DNA of 64,000 bases from Gyromitra esculenta (Eukaryota; Ascomycota; Pezizomycetes; Pezizales; Discinaceae): NCBI GenBank assembly GCA_038503075.1, contig JBCAML010000012.1, positions 1,240,001-1,304,000 on the forward strand. Direction: 5' to 3'. Within the stretch, counting starts at the first letter, position 1. The number at the start of each line of letters is the position of its first letter. Positions 46,371 through 59,653 of this stretch are shown piece after piece. Under the pieces are notes generated by a model. It was not told the origin of the DNA. It searched no databases and saw only the letters and a list, made by a program, of their open reading frames with translations. A program made the translations under genes and the position numbers.

Positions 46371-47776
46371 CTAAGGGGAGGAGTGGGCATCGACGAAAAC
46401 CATCATGGCGTGTATCAGAACAACGAGTACAGTGAAATAGCAAATAGCAAGAAGAAACGCCAGCAGCAAGATATAGCCTATCTTAAACCAATGCTTAATG
46501 GATAACCTTTCCTCGTCTTCCATCTCATCCTCCCATAGCATGTCCTCGTGAGCAGCAGCAGCATCTATAAAATGTCCATGCTGTTCACGAAGCACAACGT
46601 TTACCGGGTCCGTATATCGGTAGTTGGCTGCAAACGATGGTTCACTGTATCTCGTGGTACGCTTCAGACGTTTGTTTGGGGGACCAGAGCGGAGTACAAG
46701 GTCGAAGCGGTCGAAGCGACCCTCTGGTTGAAAATAGGGGTCCATGTCGTCGTCCCCGTGGGTGCGCTTGCAGTTGCGGCGGCCAGAAGAATCCTTTAGC
46801 GGGGTAAGCTGCACTAATCTCTGTGTAATGTCGTTTCCGGGGACGTTCTTGTTACTTCGAAGACCACGAAAATCCTTTAGCGGGAGAGACTGGAAAAATA
46901 TTTGGGGCCTATTGTCCTCAAGACCGCATTTCCGAATCTTTGCCTTAGAATCGTCGGTAAACTGGGTAGACTCGACGAAGACCTGCGAAGAATAGGCTTC
47001 GAAGCTACGCTTGAGATTTTGACTGCTAGTAGAGTTTGTGAGAATGGTAGGTTTAGACTGAGTTGGGAGACAATCGTTGTGGCTTCCATCACCTCGAAAG
47101 GTCAAAAAATCCGCAGGTGGGGTAAGCTGGGTAGATGTATTCCACCCATAGCCCTCGAGGCTGTACAGCAGCGTGTTCCGGCAACTGACGGGATCCGTGG
47201 AAGAGGGAAATTGGGAAACACTGCTTGAATTATTGTGGCGACTACCATAAGCCTGAAAGAGAGAAAAGTCCGTTAGTGGGGTATGCCGGACAAAACTCGG
47301 ATGTGTGTCGCTTTCGAGACGTCTATACTGGTTGTTAGGCTGGTCAAAGTGGTCCGCTACCTGGAACCGAGTAAGGTCTTGTGTATTATGGTAAGAACTC
47401 CCATAAATGTGAGAGACCGAATAATCTAGTGGCGGTGCAGGTGGAAAAAATCTCTGTGGAGTATTGCTGCCGCCTTGACTCTCAGAACGTGGTTCCTGTA
47501 GTAGGGAAATGCCCGGATCATAGATCGCAGTTGTGTTTCGTGCAACAGCTTCCGCAATAGCGCAGGGGAAGCATGTACCAGGCTCCCTCCCATGCACGCA
47601 ATGATACGCAAAAGTACTACCCTGTTATCAGAATCAGAATCAGAAAGATTCTCACAGGGTGGCTCTCTGTTCACGCCATGTAGGAGTGGAAAGCTCAGGT
47701 GGCATATAGAATGCTCGGATTCAATAGCATTACTGACATTTTTTTGGTCTTTGGTAGAGCCGTACATTGAATTCAT
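46371..47776 (-). CDS. internal-repeat protein with C-terminal membrane anchor
   Basis: A single frame from ATG 47597 gives 408 residues. An alternative model starts at 47776 and splices out 47620-47496 (GTAGTA…CTACTACAG), in phase, giving 426 residues. The protein contains six degenerate copies of a motif like TPLxDFSxxRxYGS near residues 54, 105, 158, 209, 237 and 264, spaced about 51 then 27 residues, each preceded by aromatic residues. A basic stretch (PNKRLKRTTRYS) and an acidic stretch (HEDMLWEDEMEDEERL) follow. A hydrophobic segment of about 27 residues near the C-terminus (IGYILLLAFLLAICYF…) predicts a tail-anchored or single-pass membrane protein. No family recognised. The repeats suggest rapid evolution. 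Plus-strand frames here are shadows. Confidence 0.6.
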
Positions 47777-49247
47777 GGTTCTTTGTAGAGGGGCAAAAGA
47801 GGGAGCTGATAGTATCTACTCGTTCTTGTTAGCCAATGTTTACTTCTATCGTGATCCATCATCTTCATTTCAATACACACTTAACAAATGATGTGAGAGT
47901 TCCGATTTATGAGCAGCTCCTTTGTGGCGTCGATGTGTAGAGAGAGAAGAGCAAACGCAAACAGAAACCTATTCATTCAATGCTAAAGTGGGTGGAGAGG
48001 CCTAATGCATGACAGGGCGTGTGAGCTTGGCAAATTTATTATGTAATACCCCTATACTGCAGCCTATAGATACATCTATGGAGTGAATCATACTCTCACC
48101 GCTAGACCGAACTTGTTAGATAAAATATGATAGAATGATATCGTCTTGAGGGGCATTCAAACAGTAGATTAGCGCGAAAATCGCTATTAGAATGCCCTAT
48201 CACCACACCGTAACACCTCGTTCGCTGCATCATTGCTCCCCGATGCAAGCTGGTAAGCAGTGAGTACAGGTCCTATTTAGTTTAGTATATTGAAAAGCCG
48301 TTTTCAGTATTATACTCCGATATTTACTTTGTATTTGGTACCACACGGTGTTGTAGTATGTGTTAAAACTTTAGGATTCATTTATATTTGTAACTGCATC
48401 TTTACTCGCAATTAGTAGCAACCAAATAATACTGGCTTTACTAAGTAATAGTTTGTTATTCTATTTAGTGTAGCCCAGATTGCGGGCATGTAGTTAGACC
48501 TATTTGTAGTCTAAATGATTTCCGCAGAGGTGGGGAAGCAGATTAAACGCATCTAGAAACGGCGCAGCGATTGAACAGCAGAGATTCTTCAATGATAGCA
48601 AACTATAGGGAGGCCGCAGTCTTAGCATGAAGGATATATGTAACTTGTTGGACGTATTCCTGGTATCCATCTTCCGGACTAGTACGTAGTCCCCAGTATT
48701 CCACGTGCATTAACCGGACAATGAAGGTCTGGATCCTAGAACTAGATATAGATTTAAATTCCAGATAATGATACCCGTGCCTCAACTATATCGCTCATAG
48801 CAATTAATACCAATATGACTAGCTCGCACCGCGCTACTATCACATTGAGGGGAACTATGGCGAAAAAAGAATGGTGGTAGGACGTTTTGGTAAATATCAT
48901 AAGATAGGCGATGGGTGTACAATGATGAGATTCTAAGTATGCGAATAGTCCTGGAGCAAAGAGAGCACCGTCTAGATCTAGGCTACTATAGTGAGCCATC
49001 ACTTGCTAAAACAAAGACGGTTGAGCCGGAAACCGCCATAAAAGGCGAACCTCACCCGCTATTTTCCTTCCCACTGCGATCAACAAAATTCATTCAAACA
49101 TATCCCAAAATCAATCTGCTCCCCATTCTGGTCACCAACTTCTCTCTGGTACTTCTAGTAGCATCCTTGTCCTCGCCATAGTAGAAGCACGAACGTACCA
49201 ACGTTGTTTAGTTTCCCTATATCCCTTGATATCGTCTTGAAGGACAG
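47777..49247. other. intergenic, may hide a first exon
   Basis: Nothing recognised. The first exon of the SANT/RNase H-like gene that continues from 49248 should lie in the last few hundred bases, but I could not identify it. Confidence 0.35.
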
Positions 49248-50756
49248 AGATACCAAAATTCCCTGCCGTAGGTCCACCCGTAGCATTATACGAGGCAGTA
49301 AGCAGACACTTACCGAATCCTTCCAACGAGAATCCTGACTCTGGCTTTCTGGAATCCGCTTTTGAGAACGAATATGATTTCGAAGCATGGAAGGCAGCTC
49401 CAATCAGTGAGAAGACATTGACGGTTAAGCAAAAGAAGCGGATCTGGGCACTCATGGGACCTGGTGGAAAGATACAATCTAATTGGATCGAGCACTCGCC
49501 AGAGTATTATAAAACGTTTGGCGAAAAACGTGGCCAGGAACAAATCTTCTTGGATTGGTATGGTCTATCTCGTAAGATGCGTGCGTTTCCTACGGTCTGC
49601 GTTACAATCCCAGGCATCCTAGTTGGCCATGAGGTCACTGAGGATGGCGAGGGAAAATATCTTGAGCACTTTTGCCCGAAATGCAATATTAGTAGCGACA
49701 GAGAGACCGACGCCGTAACCGTAAACACCTCCTATATGAACAAGACAAGTATCGAATAGGGCGCAGTAATGTCACTGCTTGGCCTCCAAGCATAGAACGA
49801 GCCAATGGTTGGTCACCGAACTCTAGCACCTAGTTTCAATGAATTCCATATGTCCGCTGTCCCATCTAGCAAGTGTATTACTGCAACTCTAGATTAAATT
49901 AGCCAATCTAAGATATTGGTGGAAAGATATCCTACTAAAAAGAAGGATCGTCGAGTAGAGTTGTATACCAATGGTGCGTTGGAGTTGATGTACCAAACGG
50001 GAGAAATTTTCGACCGTTATTTTGTTCCAATCTCGAGCCTAATACAAGCTACTTATCATCCTACAACTAGTAGAGTCGAAGTTACCCCGAAAATTGTCTC
50101 TGTACACCTCACACAGATCCCCCAGGCAGCTATTTTCGCCCCTCTATATCCGAATATTATTATCTAGAGCAGTTGCATGGCGACTGCCCAGATGGTGTGG
50201 GTGACTTGTCCGACTAATCCATCCATCGTGGATTTAGTCCCCGATGACCACTTGCGCTCAAATGGTAATCTGGTTGTTGAAATAAGGAGTGTTATTTTTG
50301 AAAGGCACCGGAAGGGCAACCATATCCAAGTATGTTTCCCGGGCTAGTACCTGATCTCTCCAAGGCGGCGTTGGTCTATGGTCTAAGATAGGATTGCAGC
50401 TGCATATGGCTGGACGGTTCGCCGCTTTTCGTTCTGATAAATTTTCCATCTCACACGTGAGACAGAGTGAAGTTGCAAGCACGAACATAGTTAATTAGAG
50501 ACCCTGGCTTGGTGGATGTGGGGGACTGTATGCGATGATAGTGTTTGCGTTCGTTGAGCAGGAGATTGGTATGCGTTTTGTCGTTGGTTTACTTTCCTTC
50601 TCGAGTACACAACGCAGAGGGGACATCATGCATAGATCATATTCGCCCTCCTCTAGCTCACAGACGTGCGAAGCACTAGCCAATAACAATATCTCGCTCA
50701 AACTCTTAGGCACTGTACTGTCCAACGCCAAAATAGTTTCATCTACGTTTTGTTAA
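49248..50756 (+). pseudogene. SANT-like + RNase H-like family member A, incomplete or broken
   Basis: The frame 49248-49759 encodes the family SANT/Myb-like domain: FEAWKAAPISEKTLTVKQKK, then WIEHSPEYYKTFGEKRG and FLDWYGLSRKMRAF. It aligns residue by residue with members B and C. No in-frame ATG precedes it; a CAG acceptor (49245-49247) suggests an unseen first exon. A second frame (49916-50167) opens with RRVELYTNGALEL, like the first strand of RNase H with Asp changed to Asn. A third (50517-50756) resembles the following strands and helix (SSSSQTCEALANNNISLKLL). I could not join the three pieces by consistent splicing, so this copy may be decayed. It is in the same orientation as B, C and D. 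Confidence 0.5.
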
Positions 50757-52262
50757 CCCTGTGTCGATGTGAGGAGATGCGATCTGCATGACAAGTGTCG
50801 CCATAAGCACCAGCACAGGCTGAACACTCCATCAAAGCAGTGAATATTGAGCGGCCTTTGACTGGAGCCATTCCGTGCTTTGTGTGCGTCGAACTCATAT
50901 GGATAGAGAAACGAAGTCCTGGGCGCAGGCTGGTATACAGCTCTCAGCTTGTGATATGAGCCGCTTTCTCCCACGGCTTTATGATGCAAGAATAAGTAGA
51001 ATAGGTCATCAGATAAGAGTTGTAGATTCTCTATTCTATTGTAGATCTCGATAGCTCCTTTCTTATTGCCAGGACCTCGGCCAACCGCGATCGTGGGCAC
51101 CCGATATAGCTCCATTTAAACAATATCAACGGTACGGAAAAGCCGGGTGGATCTACTACCGTATTTTTAAGAAAATCTAGCCCCGTAGAGGAGGCCTGCC
51201 CAATTCACCACCGCTTTCCAGTTTCAGCCCAGCGTTCTTGTCGAAATAGTGCGCCTATGTTGTACTAATCTTATACTTTTTTTCGTATTATCTGCCGGCT
51301 CTAGACCTGGCTTGTAAGAAGCGACAGTTGGTAGTTTCACAAATAATTCAATGCCAGGAGAGTAGGGGATTTCATGACAGCTAAAGATCCAAACCAAAGG
51401 AATAAGAAGATGTTTCCATCAAACTGGGGATACTAGGATGTTCATAGTAGGGTACATGAGAGAGTTAGTAAAAAATGCGGATAGTGGATGCAAAACAATC
51501 ATCCCCGTGAAAAAAAGAGATCTATATCAAGCTATCCCTTCAACTTGGCCACCTGAAGGGAGAAATCTCCGCTCGTACTTTCCAGTAGGCTATTATTCCC
51601 CACGTTATATGCTAAGCGACTTCTGTAGAGACTGTACTCCGCCATGCTAATGTGTCTCATTCAAGAACAACCATCTTCAGGCACATAAAGGTAGCCGCTA
51701 ACTGCGACAGACAGAGTCTCAGTTGGCCAAAATTGAAGTCTGTAAATTGCATGCGAAATTGTGAGTGTTAAATTGGCCCCACTCTTTCATCGGTGATGTC
51801 GAGTTATATATACCACATACCAGTTCCTCCTTAATAACCAGTTCTGGGATGACCTATCATGTCAAATACTGTGTCCTACTGATACAATGATGGCTGCACC
51901 GATCAAGCAGAATAACCCTGCAATATCGGTTGAGAGTGTCAGATCCAAAAGGATAATCAAACAGGATAAGGCGGTTTCAAACTGTTCTTCAGAAAACCTG
52001 CGTTTCTGCTGAAATTTTTTTTAGAGTGTGATCCTAAACTAGTAATAGACGAGCAGCCAGATACGTAGATGGCGATGCTGATGTAAGTATTGTAATCTCG
52101 TCCAGCCCTGTCGTGATTATTACAGAAAAGACCGCTTTCTGGCGCCAAGAATACCGACCCCGCACCACTGTATTATTCGTTTCCCGCCCCGTGGTTGTCT
52201 GGTATTTCTCCCATTTCTCATCATCTCTCCTTTCGCCTTTATTGGCTCGAATTCAACCCATA
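50757..52262. other. intergenic; one weak minus-strand frame
   Basis: A minus-strand frame at 50753-51115 (120 codons, starts MELYRVPTIAVGRGPGNKKG) has moderately protein-like composition, but no promoter, domain or conserved splice site supports it. Otherwise nothing. Confidence 0.3.
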
Positions 52263-54310
52263 ATGGAACACATAGGTCTTGCCCAAGTAAGCGCGGCCGA
52301 TCAAAATGAGCAATGGAACTCGAACGTCGAGATACTGCGTCGCCTCATCCGCCATAGTAAGCTAGAAATCGACATAACCAGTGTCGAAAAGCCGTGTCCG
52401 GAGGTAAGGAAATAAATTCAATATATGTTTCAATTGGGGCGCTGGAAATAATTTTAACAATTTAGCAGGCGTCTGCCTCATCAGGTACAAGACATAATCC
52501 TCGTAAGCGTCGCAGGATTAGTCTGGAAGAAGTCAGCCCTGACACCGCTGGTGCCTCATATTTTTCCGACCAAGATACGCATCAGCGATGGCTGAGAGCA
52601 CCTATACTCCATGGAAAACTATCGTTGAACGAGAGCCAGGAGCAATGGCTCTGGAATATCACTGGAAAAGACTCGCTACGAGAGACCGACTGGCAACTGT
52701 GCTCTCAGAGGTTTTTCGAGCATTTCGGCGAGCGAAGGGATCCCCGAAGACTTCTTTTTGAGTGGATGCGAATAGCTTGCAAGAGGAAGGAGATAAAAAA
52801 TCGATTAAGCCCTAGTAGTAAAGTGGAGAGAGCCAAGGATTATCTTAGCACGCATTTGAATAAAACGGTCGACGAAAAACGTGTTCGGGTGCTACCGGCT
52901 CCGGCTCAGTTAGCTAAAAAGCGGATTCGACGAGATGACGACTGTGTTACCCAGAGAGCCATAGGGACTGAGTTTATGAAGCATCCAACTCATGAGTATA
53001 TGCTGAATCCTGAGTCCGAGAATCCTGAACCCGAAACACATTCATCCGGATACAGTTTGACGGGTATAAAGAGCGGAGGTGTTGGCAGTTATTTAGTGGA
53101 GCATCAAAGAAGTGAGAAAGCGGGAAAAGAACTCACGGTTCCAAAAACAGAACAAGTACCAGCAATCTCCGGTGCACTGTTGCAACCCATGGAAGATCTA
53201 CCCTCCGATATATACTCCCGTGATCCAGCCACATCGAACGTGGACGGTCCCTTCAAGAGTCTCGACAATCATCCTGCTGACTCGGCTATACCCACCAATC
53301 CAAGTCATGTTGGACGTATCAACTGCTCCTCGATTTCGGAAGGCAGTCGGGCAATACCACACAACCCTAGAAATGAAAATTCCAATGCGCTTGCCAATCT
53401 GTCAAAGACAAAAGAAAATATTATAAGCAAGATACCAATCAACAGAGACAATATTGCTGAGCGCAGTGCCTGCTACCTAGCAGGGGTGCATGAAGTGGAA
53501 ACATGCAGTATCCGACCAGCTGAGTCGGCCAAAACCCAACTTGTGGCAGAACAGACTGCGGGTTGTTTACAAGGTTGCGGTACCATAAGTACATCCACCG
53601 TACAAGACAAATGTCCGTCTCCTATAAGATTTCTAACGCACAGAGTATAGCACAATCACCTATCGGATCGGAAATAGGAGTTTTTGGCGATAGCATATCT
53701 CGCAAAAACGAACCGTTTACCGTGAAGCCACAGACCAACCTTGATTTTAAGAAACAACGGCCTAAACTCTCATTGGACACCGGTGTAAGCTCAACACCAA
53801 GGACAACATTCGTTATACCTATAATACCAACAAGGATTTTTACTCCCAGTGCTATAATAGGTCGAAAAGTTATACCCGACGGTAGCTTCAGGTTGGGGGC
53901 GTCTGATTCACTGTATCTACTCACACCCCACATCATGGAATCTATTATATTTACTAATTCAACATGTAATCGAAAGGTGGGGATCCGCGCATCATTTGAG
54001 TGGAAGAGAGGCTTTAGAAGAATTACTCAGAACACTCTGGAACGCCCCGATGGATCCTTATATTATCATTGTTAGCGATAGCAAGTATGCAGTATTTTGC
54101 GTCACGGTATGGGCAGATTGGTGGATTGGTAATGAAACCACCGTAAACGAATACAACTGGGCCCGCGATAGGGAAATCATTAAAAAAGTGTTGAGAATTG
54201 TGGCATATAGAAAGAAGGTAGAGGCTGTAACGGGATTTGAGTGGTTCGAGAGACCTGCGGCAAGAGTTGTCAATGGATTCAAGGGAACTAATCCGGATAT
54301 CATGTGGTAA
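52263..54310 (+). CDS. SANT-like + RNase H-like family member B (624 aa, four exons)
   Basis: Exons 52263-52403, 52469-53599, 53644-53912 and 53977-54310 join in phase. Introns are 65 (GTAAGG…TTTAGCAG), 44 and 64 nt with CTAAC/TACTAAT branches; the last two are less certain. After a basic patch (RHNPRKRRRI), residues ~85-160 form the SANT/Myb-like domain: QRWLRAPILHGKLSLNESQE, LWNITG, TDWQLCSQRFFEHFGER and LLFEWMRIACKRK. A ~250-residue disordered linker leads to an RNase H-type fold: REALEELLRTLWNAP, YIIIVSDSKYAVFCVTVWAD, WIGNETTVNEYNWARDREII and FEWFERP. The strand-4 Asp (SDSKYAV) is kept, but the first Asp and the last Asp/His are not evident. It may be a DNA-binding protein with a domesticated, possibly inactive nuclease fold. 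Same direction as A, C and D. Confidence 0.68.
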
Positions 54311-55403
54311 AGCGGAAGTTGGACCGCCGTTAGAGAAACTTAGGAGAGTACGCCACAATTTGACGCGGCTGCGCTAAAGAGTTCCAGCAGCAGTATTATC
54401 TATGTTAGATATCGGGTCTGAGAATCACGCCGAACAGGAAAGTTAGAAATTGATATCAGGCCTGTTGAGGTAGCTTGTGTTGATGAAACCTACTCACCAG
54501 AATTTGGTTTTGAGGGAAGCTATTTGTACCCAGACGTTCGGGCGGTGTAAGTTTTTTGGGAGTGTCTGTGAGTCATCTAATGGTTTTCAATAATGGATAC
54601 TTCTCTCAAATAAAACATCGCTGCTAAAATGATCCTATTTACTAGCTGGCGAACTTGTCATTAAACCGCAAGCAAGTTTCGTGATGGGTGACAAACTATA
54701 TTTTCTGTTAACCCTGCTCTACCAGTCATGTAAATGTATCGGGTTATGGTTTCGCAATACAGAGGACTCGTGAAAGGACGTAAAATGGTGCATTTACAGG
54801 GTGTGTTTTGTGTAAATGCATTCATAGACGACTTTACTGATGTATTTCCATGGCTTGTAAAGCTGGTGGCCACAATTTCTAAGAAAAATCACAAGCTCCA
54901 TGCCTCAGGAATCGTAATCACAGAAAGACAGGGAGGGTATGGCTAATATTTATCTCGATACGAAGCAAGTAGCGGTTAGGAATGAAGGCTGCGAGGCACC
55001 TGAATATGAATACGTGACTGCATTATTCAGCGAATACTCGAAATCTTTGATATAAGAGTACCTTGAGTTCAAGATGCTGCATGACGATTAGCGAGTGTAG
55101 ATAAACCTACCGAATTTTACCGCTAGTACAGAATAGTGTGGTTTGTAGATGTATATCGTTATCGCCGCTAGCAATGAAGGGTAGCCGCATGGTCTCGAAC
55201 CCTTAGATCTCGTGACAGAGATCTCGTTTAAATTCAGTTCAAGACCCCTCATACTTTCGTTCCTGCTTAAACCATCCTTCCTCCAGCCTGCACGGGGGCT
55301 GGGTAATCCTCCCCACGATCTCTGACAGTCCTTCATTCTTCCCAAATTCATAGCAATCATCCCCTATCTACCGATTGGACTTGATTGAACGCTGTCCTAA
55401 AAT
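54311..55403. other. spacer between family members
   Basis: No gene supported. Short frames at 54661-54946 look random. Confidence 0.4.
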
Positions 55404-57168
55404 ATGGAGCTCAATCAGAGTAGAGCGAATCTGGCTGAGCACAAATCCACACATCAAGGTGAAGTTCATGACGCATCACTCACCGACAATCCTCAACTCA
55501 TTGTGCTAGCTCCCAACGTCCTTGATCCTAGCAGCCAATCTCTTCCAGAACAAAATGGTGCGGATATCGCATCAGCAGCTTCAATTACAGCACCGAACAA
55601 CAATATACGATACGGAAACCAGAACAAGAGGAAGACAACATCCCAAACTCGTCCTCGCAAGCCGAAAGCGATCACCAACCACGTATTCGACCTTCCAGAA
55701 CAGTTTCAAGAATGGCTTAATGCACCTGTTAAACGCTCACTTCGACTCGATCCAGAGCAGCAAATATGGTTTTGGAATGCTACTGGCCCGGACTGCTTTG
55801 GAAACATAAATTGGGATTGCTGCTCACAGCAGTTTTTCAAAACGTTCGGTGTGAAGTGGGACGGGGCAAGGCTGTTGCTAGAGTGGTACCGGGTGGAGCG
55901 GAAGATGAGAGTAGCTGCTCGGGTTAATGCTGAGAACGAAATCATTCGTGAGAGCAAACTAAATCGTGCCAACAAGAGCAAGGTCGCCACCGAGGCATTG
56001 GATATTACCAAGACTCAAGATATTCTGCCAATTATCAAGCAACCCGCGAATTATATCGAACAAAACGATGAAGAGAAGAAGGCTGGAATGATGGTGGGTT
56101 GTGAAGATTTGATGGATAGCTACACTGTGGGAGCTCTGGAACTGGATTCATCTACCGAGAGTGCCCTCCCGAATCCCAGCTCGGTTCAAACAATTGTCTC
56201 ACAGGAGGAGAATCATGAGATATCAATGACAACAACATGGCTATGGGATGTACGTTCCCAAGCGATGGCTGTCAATGAACCCATAGCAGATTCTTCGAAG
56301 AACCCAAATGCAAGTGGCCAACCGGTGGAACCAGTTAATTCTTCAAGCCCTGCCGAAAAGATACATATGCAGACGTATCCGATGCAGGAAGATGCGCAGC
56401 GCTACACCAAAATCTTGCCAAAGTTTCACAGTAGGCCTCCAGTCCATCCAAGTGAATTACAAATTCAGATGGAGAAATACCGGGCAGATCCAAATGACTC
56501 CTTTGGCCTCGCAATAGAGCAGCCAGGACCAGTGATTCTTGAAGATCACATTGCATCCATACACAAGGAGGTCATCAATAGGTATCTGGAAACTGCAACT
56601 CCGAAGAATGACTCCACTCCCGAATCTCGTCTGAAAAATATCAGGAAGATTACCTCGACAACCGCTCCTAAACTACCAACAACTAACGCACAAAATAGAC
56701 CTTTAAGGGCATACACCTATAGCGCCACGATGGGACAAGTCCATGCCGATGCCGACATCACGTTCGGTCCTTCTGTTCTTCTGTTGGTAACTCCTTCGCA
56801 TTTATCATTTTTCCAGTAACTGACCTATAGGTAGAAATATGCCACCTAATGCCACGAGCTATACCGAAGGACTGAAGGAGGTACTCCAGGTCTTGGCGTT
56901 CACACCTGTACAGCGCGACATTGTCATAATCTCAGATTCTAGGGAAGCTATCAACGAAATCACATCATCTAAGATGTGGTTGTATCAAATGATTGCACTG
57001 GAGGATAAGATGGACGGAATTGGAGCGTTACTGTATCGTGTGTTTCAGTTGATGAACGAAAGGGAAGAAATGGGATCTTCAACCACGTTTGAGTGGATTC
57101 CGGGTATGAGAGGGCGGCAAGAGGCAAGATGTATGAGATCAGAAAGGGGGATGCATGGACAACTTTAG
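55404..57168 (+). CDS. SANT-like + RNase H-like family member C (566 aa)
   Basis: The long exon 55404-56766 starts at ATG 55404. It encodes a polar N-terminus, a basic patch (NQNKRKTTSQTRPRKPK) and the SANT/Myb-like domain (~residues 100-175): QEWLNAPVKRSLRLDPEQQ, FWNATGPD, WDCCSQQFFKTFGVKW and LLLEWYRVERKMR. After a long Ser/Glu-rich linker, the downstream frame 56831-57168 reads like RNase H: SYTEGLKEVLQVLAF, RDIVIISDSREAINEI and FEWIPGMRG. The latter parallels the conserved WxPGHxG segment with His replaced by Met. Joining needs a 64-nt intron with an unusual donor (GTCCTT at 56767). Otherwise the RNase H-like part is separate, from ATG 56839, or frameshifted. Probable role: nuclear nucleic-acid-binding protein of unknown process. 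Confidence 0.65.
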
Positions 57169-59480
57169 TCATACGAAGAGGTTGTCCGAAGTTTACCGAG
57201 CATCATCCCATTCAATACACAAAAATCAGGTCTTGTTTTGGGGCTGATTTGGCCACAATGTAAGATTTTACTGTTTTGGTACAATGTTGTTAGCTCTTAC
57301 CAGACTTCTTTTCACAGATTTCTTGTAATAATCGTTGTCAATATCAAGGAATTTGTCACAATTTTCATCAAGTAAGGTCCACTAGACCGCAGGTGTAAAG
57401 TGTTTTCTTTTGTTCCAGTATGATCGGTAGGGAAGGATTGGCATTACCAGTTCCAGGTACCTCTACTATAATATGGTACAACTAAAGCAACGAGTCTGGT
57501 AGCCGACTACTATCTTATGGTTATTTGACTACCGTAGTTTGATTGAATAACATCAACTCGAGCACCTTGCTGGCCTCGGAGGTTTCTAGGGATATTCACG
57601 TTCTTTCACTCTCTAACAGATGAACTAAGGATACATGTAAGAACAGAATGAGCGGTTTACACGATTTCAAACAATGTACCGTGTCGGCAGCATGTTGTCC
57701 TATAGTACATTTGGGACACCGCGGGTGGCGGTGGGTTGCCTTAGCATCATAGATATAGCCACATACCTACTCCATTATCGATTTAGAGGCAGCTACTGTC
57801 CTCACCCAACGGTCCACAACGAGTACCCCGCCTCAGGCCATGTCACCTAACAGTCCTCACACATCCCCTCACCCTCCCACCAATGGGTATACTGAGTTCT
57901 AGCGCCACTGGTTGAGAAGATACGCGCAGACAAGAGCCGCCGACACCAACTGTTAGTTGTGAACCGAACCTCTCACTTTATCTGCAGAAGCCCAAGGGGG
58001 GACTGGTGGGAGCGGGGCGTATTTCTCGGAGGTACGATGGGAAATCTATGCCCGTCAAACCCCTATATACATCCGCCAAAGAAAAAGATAGAAAAGTATG
58101 AATCGTAACACAGAATTACGGGAATGATACAATAGGCCGGACGGGGTGTGCCAAGTAATTTACCACACACTGTGACAGCCCGAGCGTTGCCGGATGTTAC
58201 AACAGCAGTGGTTTGAGCTCGCGTAGAAGAAATTCTCAGATGAGAAAATGCGTACTGCGGACGTTCTGGATAATGGGATGGGAGGAAACAACAAGATGCG
58301 AGATATAAAATTCAAGACCTACCAAACCAAACTTTGGAGACACAATCACTCAGGAAGCATTTAGGGAGAGGGTTGGACTGGAAAATAGAACGCCCTCGAA
58401 GGACTACGCGAGGTGAGATGCGGTATCGTCAATTGCTTTGTTAGTAGGTGAAATAGAGTCCGATCAAGGCGGCGGGAGTAGAGAGCGTATATCAGAGATT
58501 CTAGCACTTGATTTACTAGCAGGACAGATATGCTGCGGAGCTGAGAGATGGAGGAAGGGTTAATAGCTACCTCGAGCAAAAGGATTGTGACTAGACAGAG
58601 CTCTATGACCAAGAGCTCTGCAGGAAGATACGGCCGATCAGCGTGGCTCTAGCCATCTCTGTTTCATATTGTTGCAGCAATAGAAAAGTACAAGAAAACA
58701 GAACCTCTTGCAAGTGCAGTAAATCGTAACACGTAACGTACGACAGAATTGAGAAGCTATGCCTATGTTAGATCTGGAAGGAACATTAAGTACTACAGTA
58801 TCTAGACAGATGCGTTTGGGCTGCGGTTTCAGCGCGTCACATTAGTAAAGTGTTTGACAGAACCCGAAATTGCCCTCATTTTCAAAAGTCATTACAAACG
58901 TATGAACATATATGGGGGCATTTAAAACGGAGATTTAGACCACAGTTCTCAAGATAGATTCTATAAATTCAGGTTAAAGTACTCACCACATGTGGCTCGC
59001 TGCGTATAAAAATTTCAACATTGTTGCTGCCGAAATTGATTTAGCACAGCAACCTGAATAAATCATCAGCAATTAAACATTGAAGTTTCGCTGGTATATC
59101 TGTAAGGATCTATAGTTCAAGAGAAGTGTATTTCCGCCACAGATCACGTTAATATTCTAGAAATTTAATTATGTTGCTTATCTATTTTTATACATTGAAT
59201 AAAAGAATGTGCCCAAGGATTGAGCAATCAAGGCGGATGCCGCAATCTGAAACCACGTAACAAGCATATCTGTCTAGGTGCTGCACCTGCGGATGATATG
59301 TGTCAGAAATAGTCGATCAATTCCTTGTTACCTCGCATCTCTCAACGCCAAGAATTGACGATTCTTTGACCAGCTTCTCCATTCTATGCGCTCCCATCAA
59401 TTCGTAATCACGGGCCCCTGAATAGTACTTCTAGAGACAGTGTTGTAATCGCCCAAAGAAATCAAGATTACCGTACTAGG
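57169..59480. other. gene-poor spacer of about 2.3 kb
   Basis: No gene supported. A GATATAAAATTC element near 58302-58313 is followed by no credible frame. The minus-strand frame at 58361-58612 looks random. Confidence 0.4.
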
Positions 59481-59653
59481 CCTACAGTTGCTGCGTACAA
59501 GAATTGCGACCGTCGCCCATTGAATCGCGAAAGCGGCTCCAATCTAACCCAGCCCTTGCCGCAGGCCAAGATCACTCACCCAGATCCATCGCAACATCAA
59601 GCACGACACTCTCGGTCGTCCACGTCGGACTCCCTATCATCTCTACTGCTCCT

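Noticed and set aside
50753..51115. 120-codon minus-strand frame between family members A and B
   Set aside because: Some protein-like stretches, but no supporting promoter, splice or domain evidence; kept only as a note in the intergenic entry.
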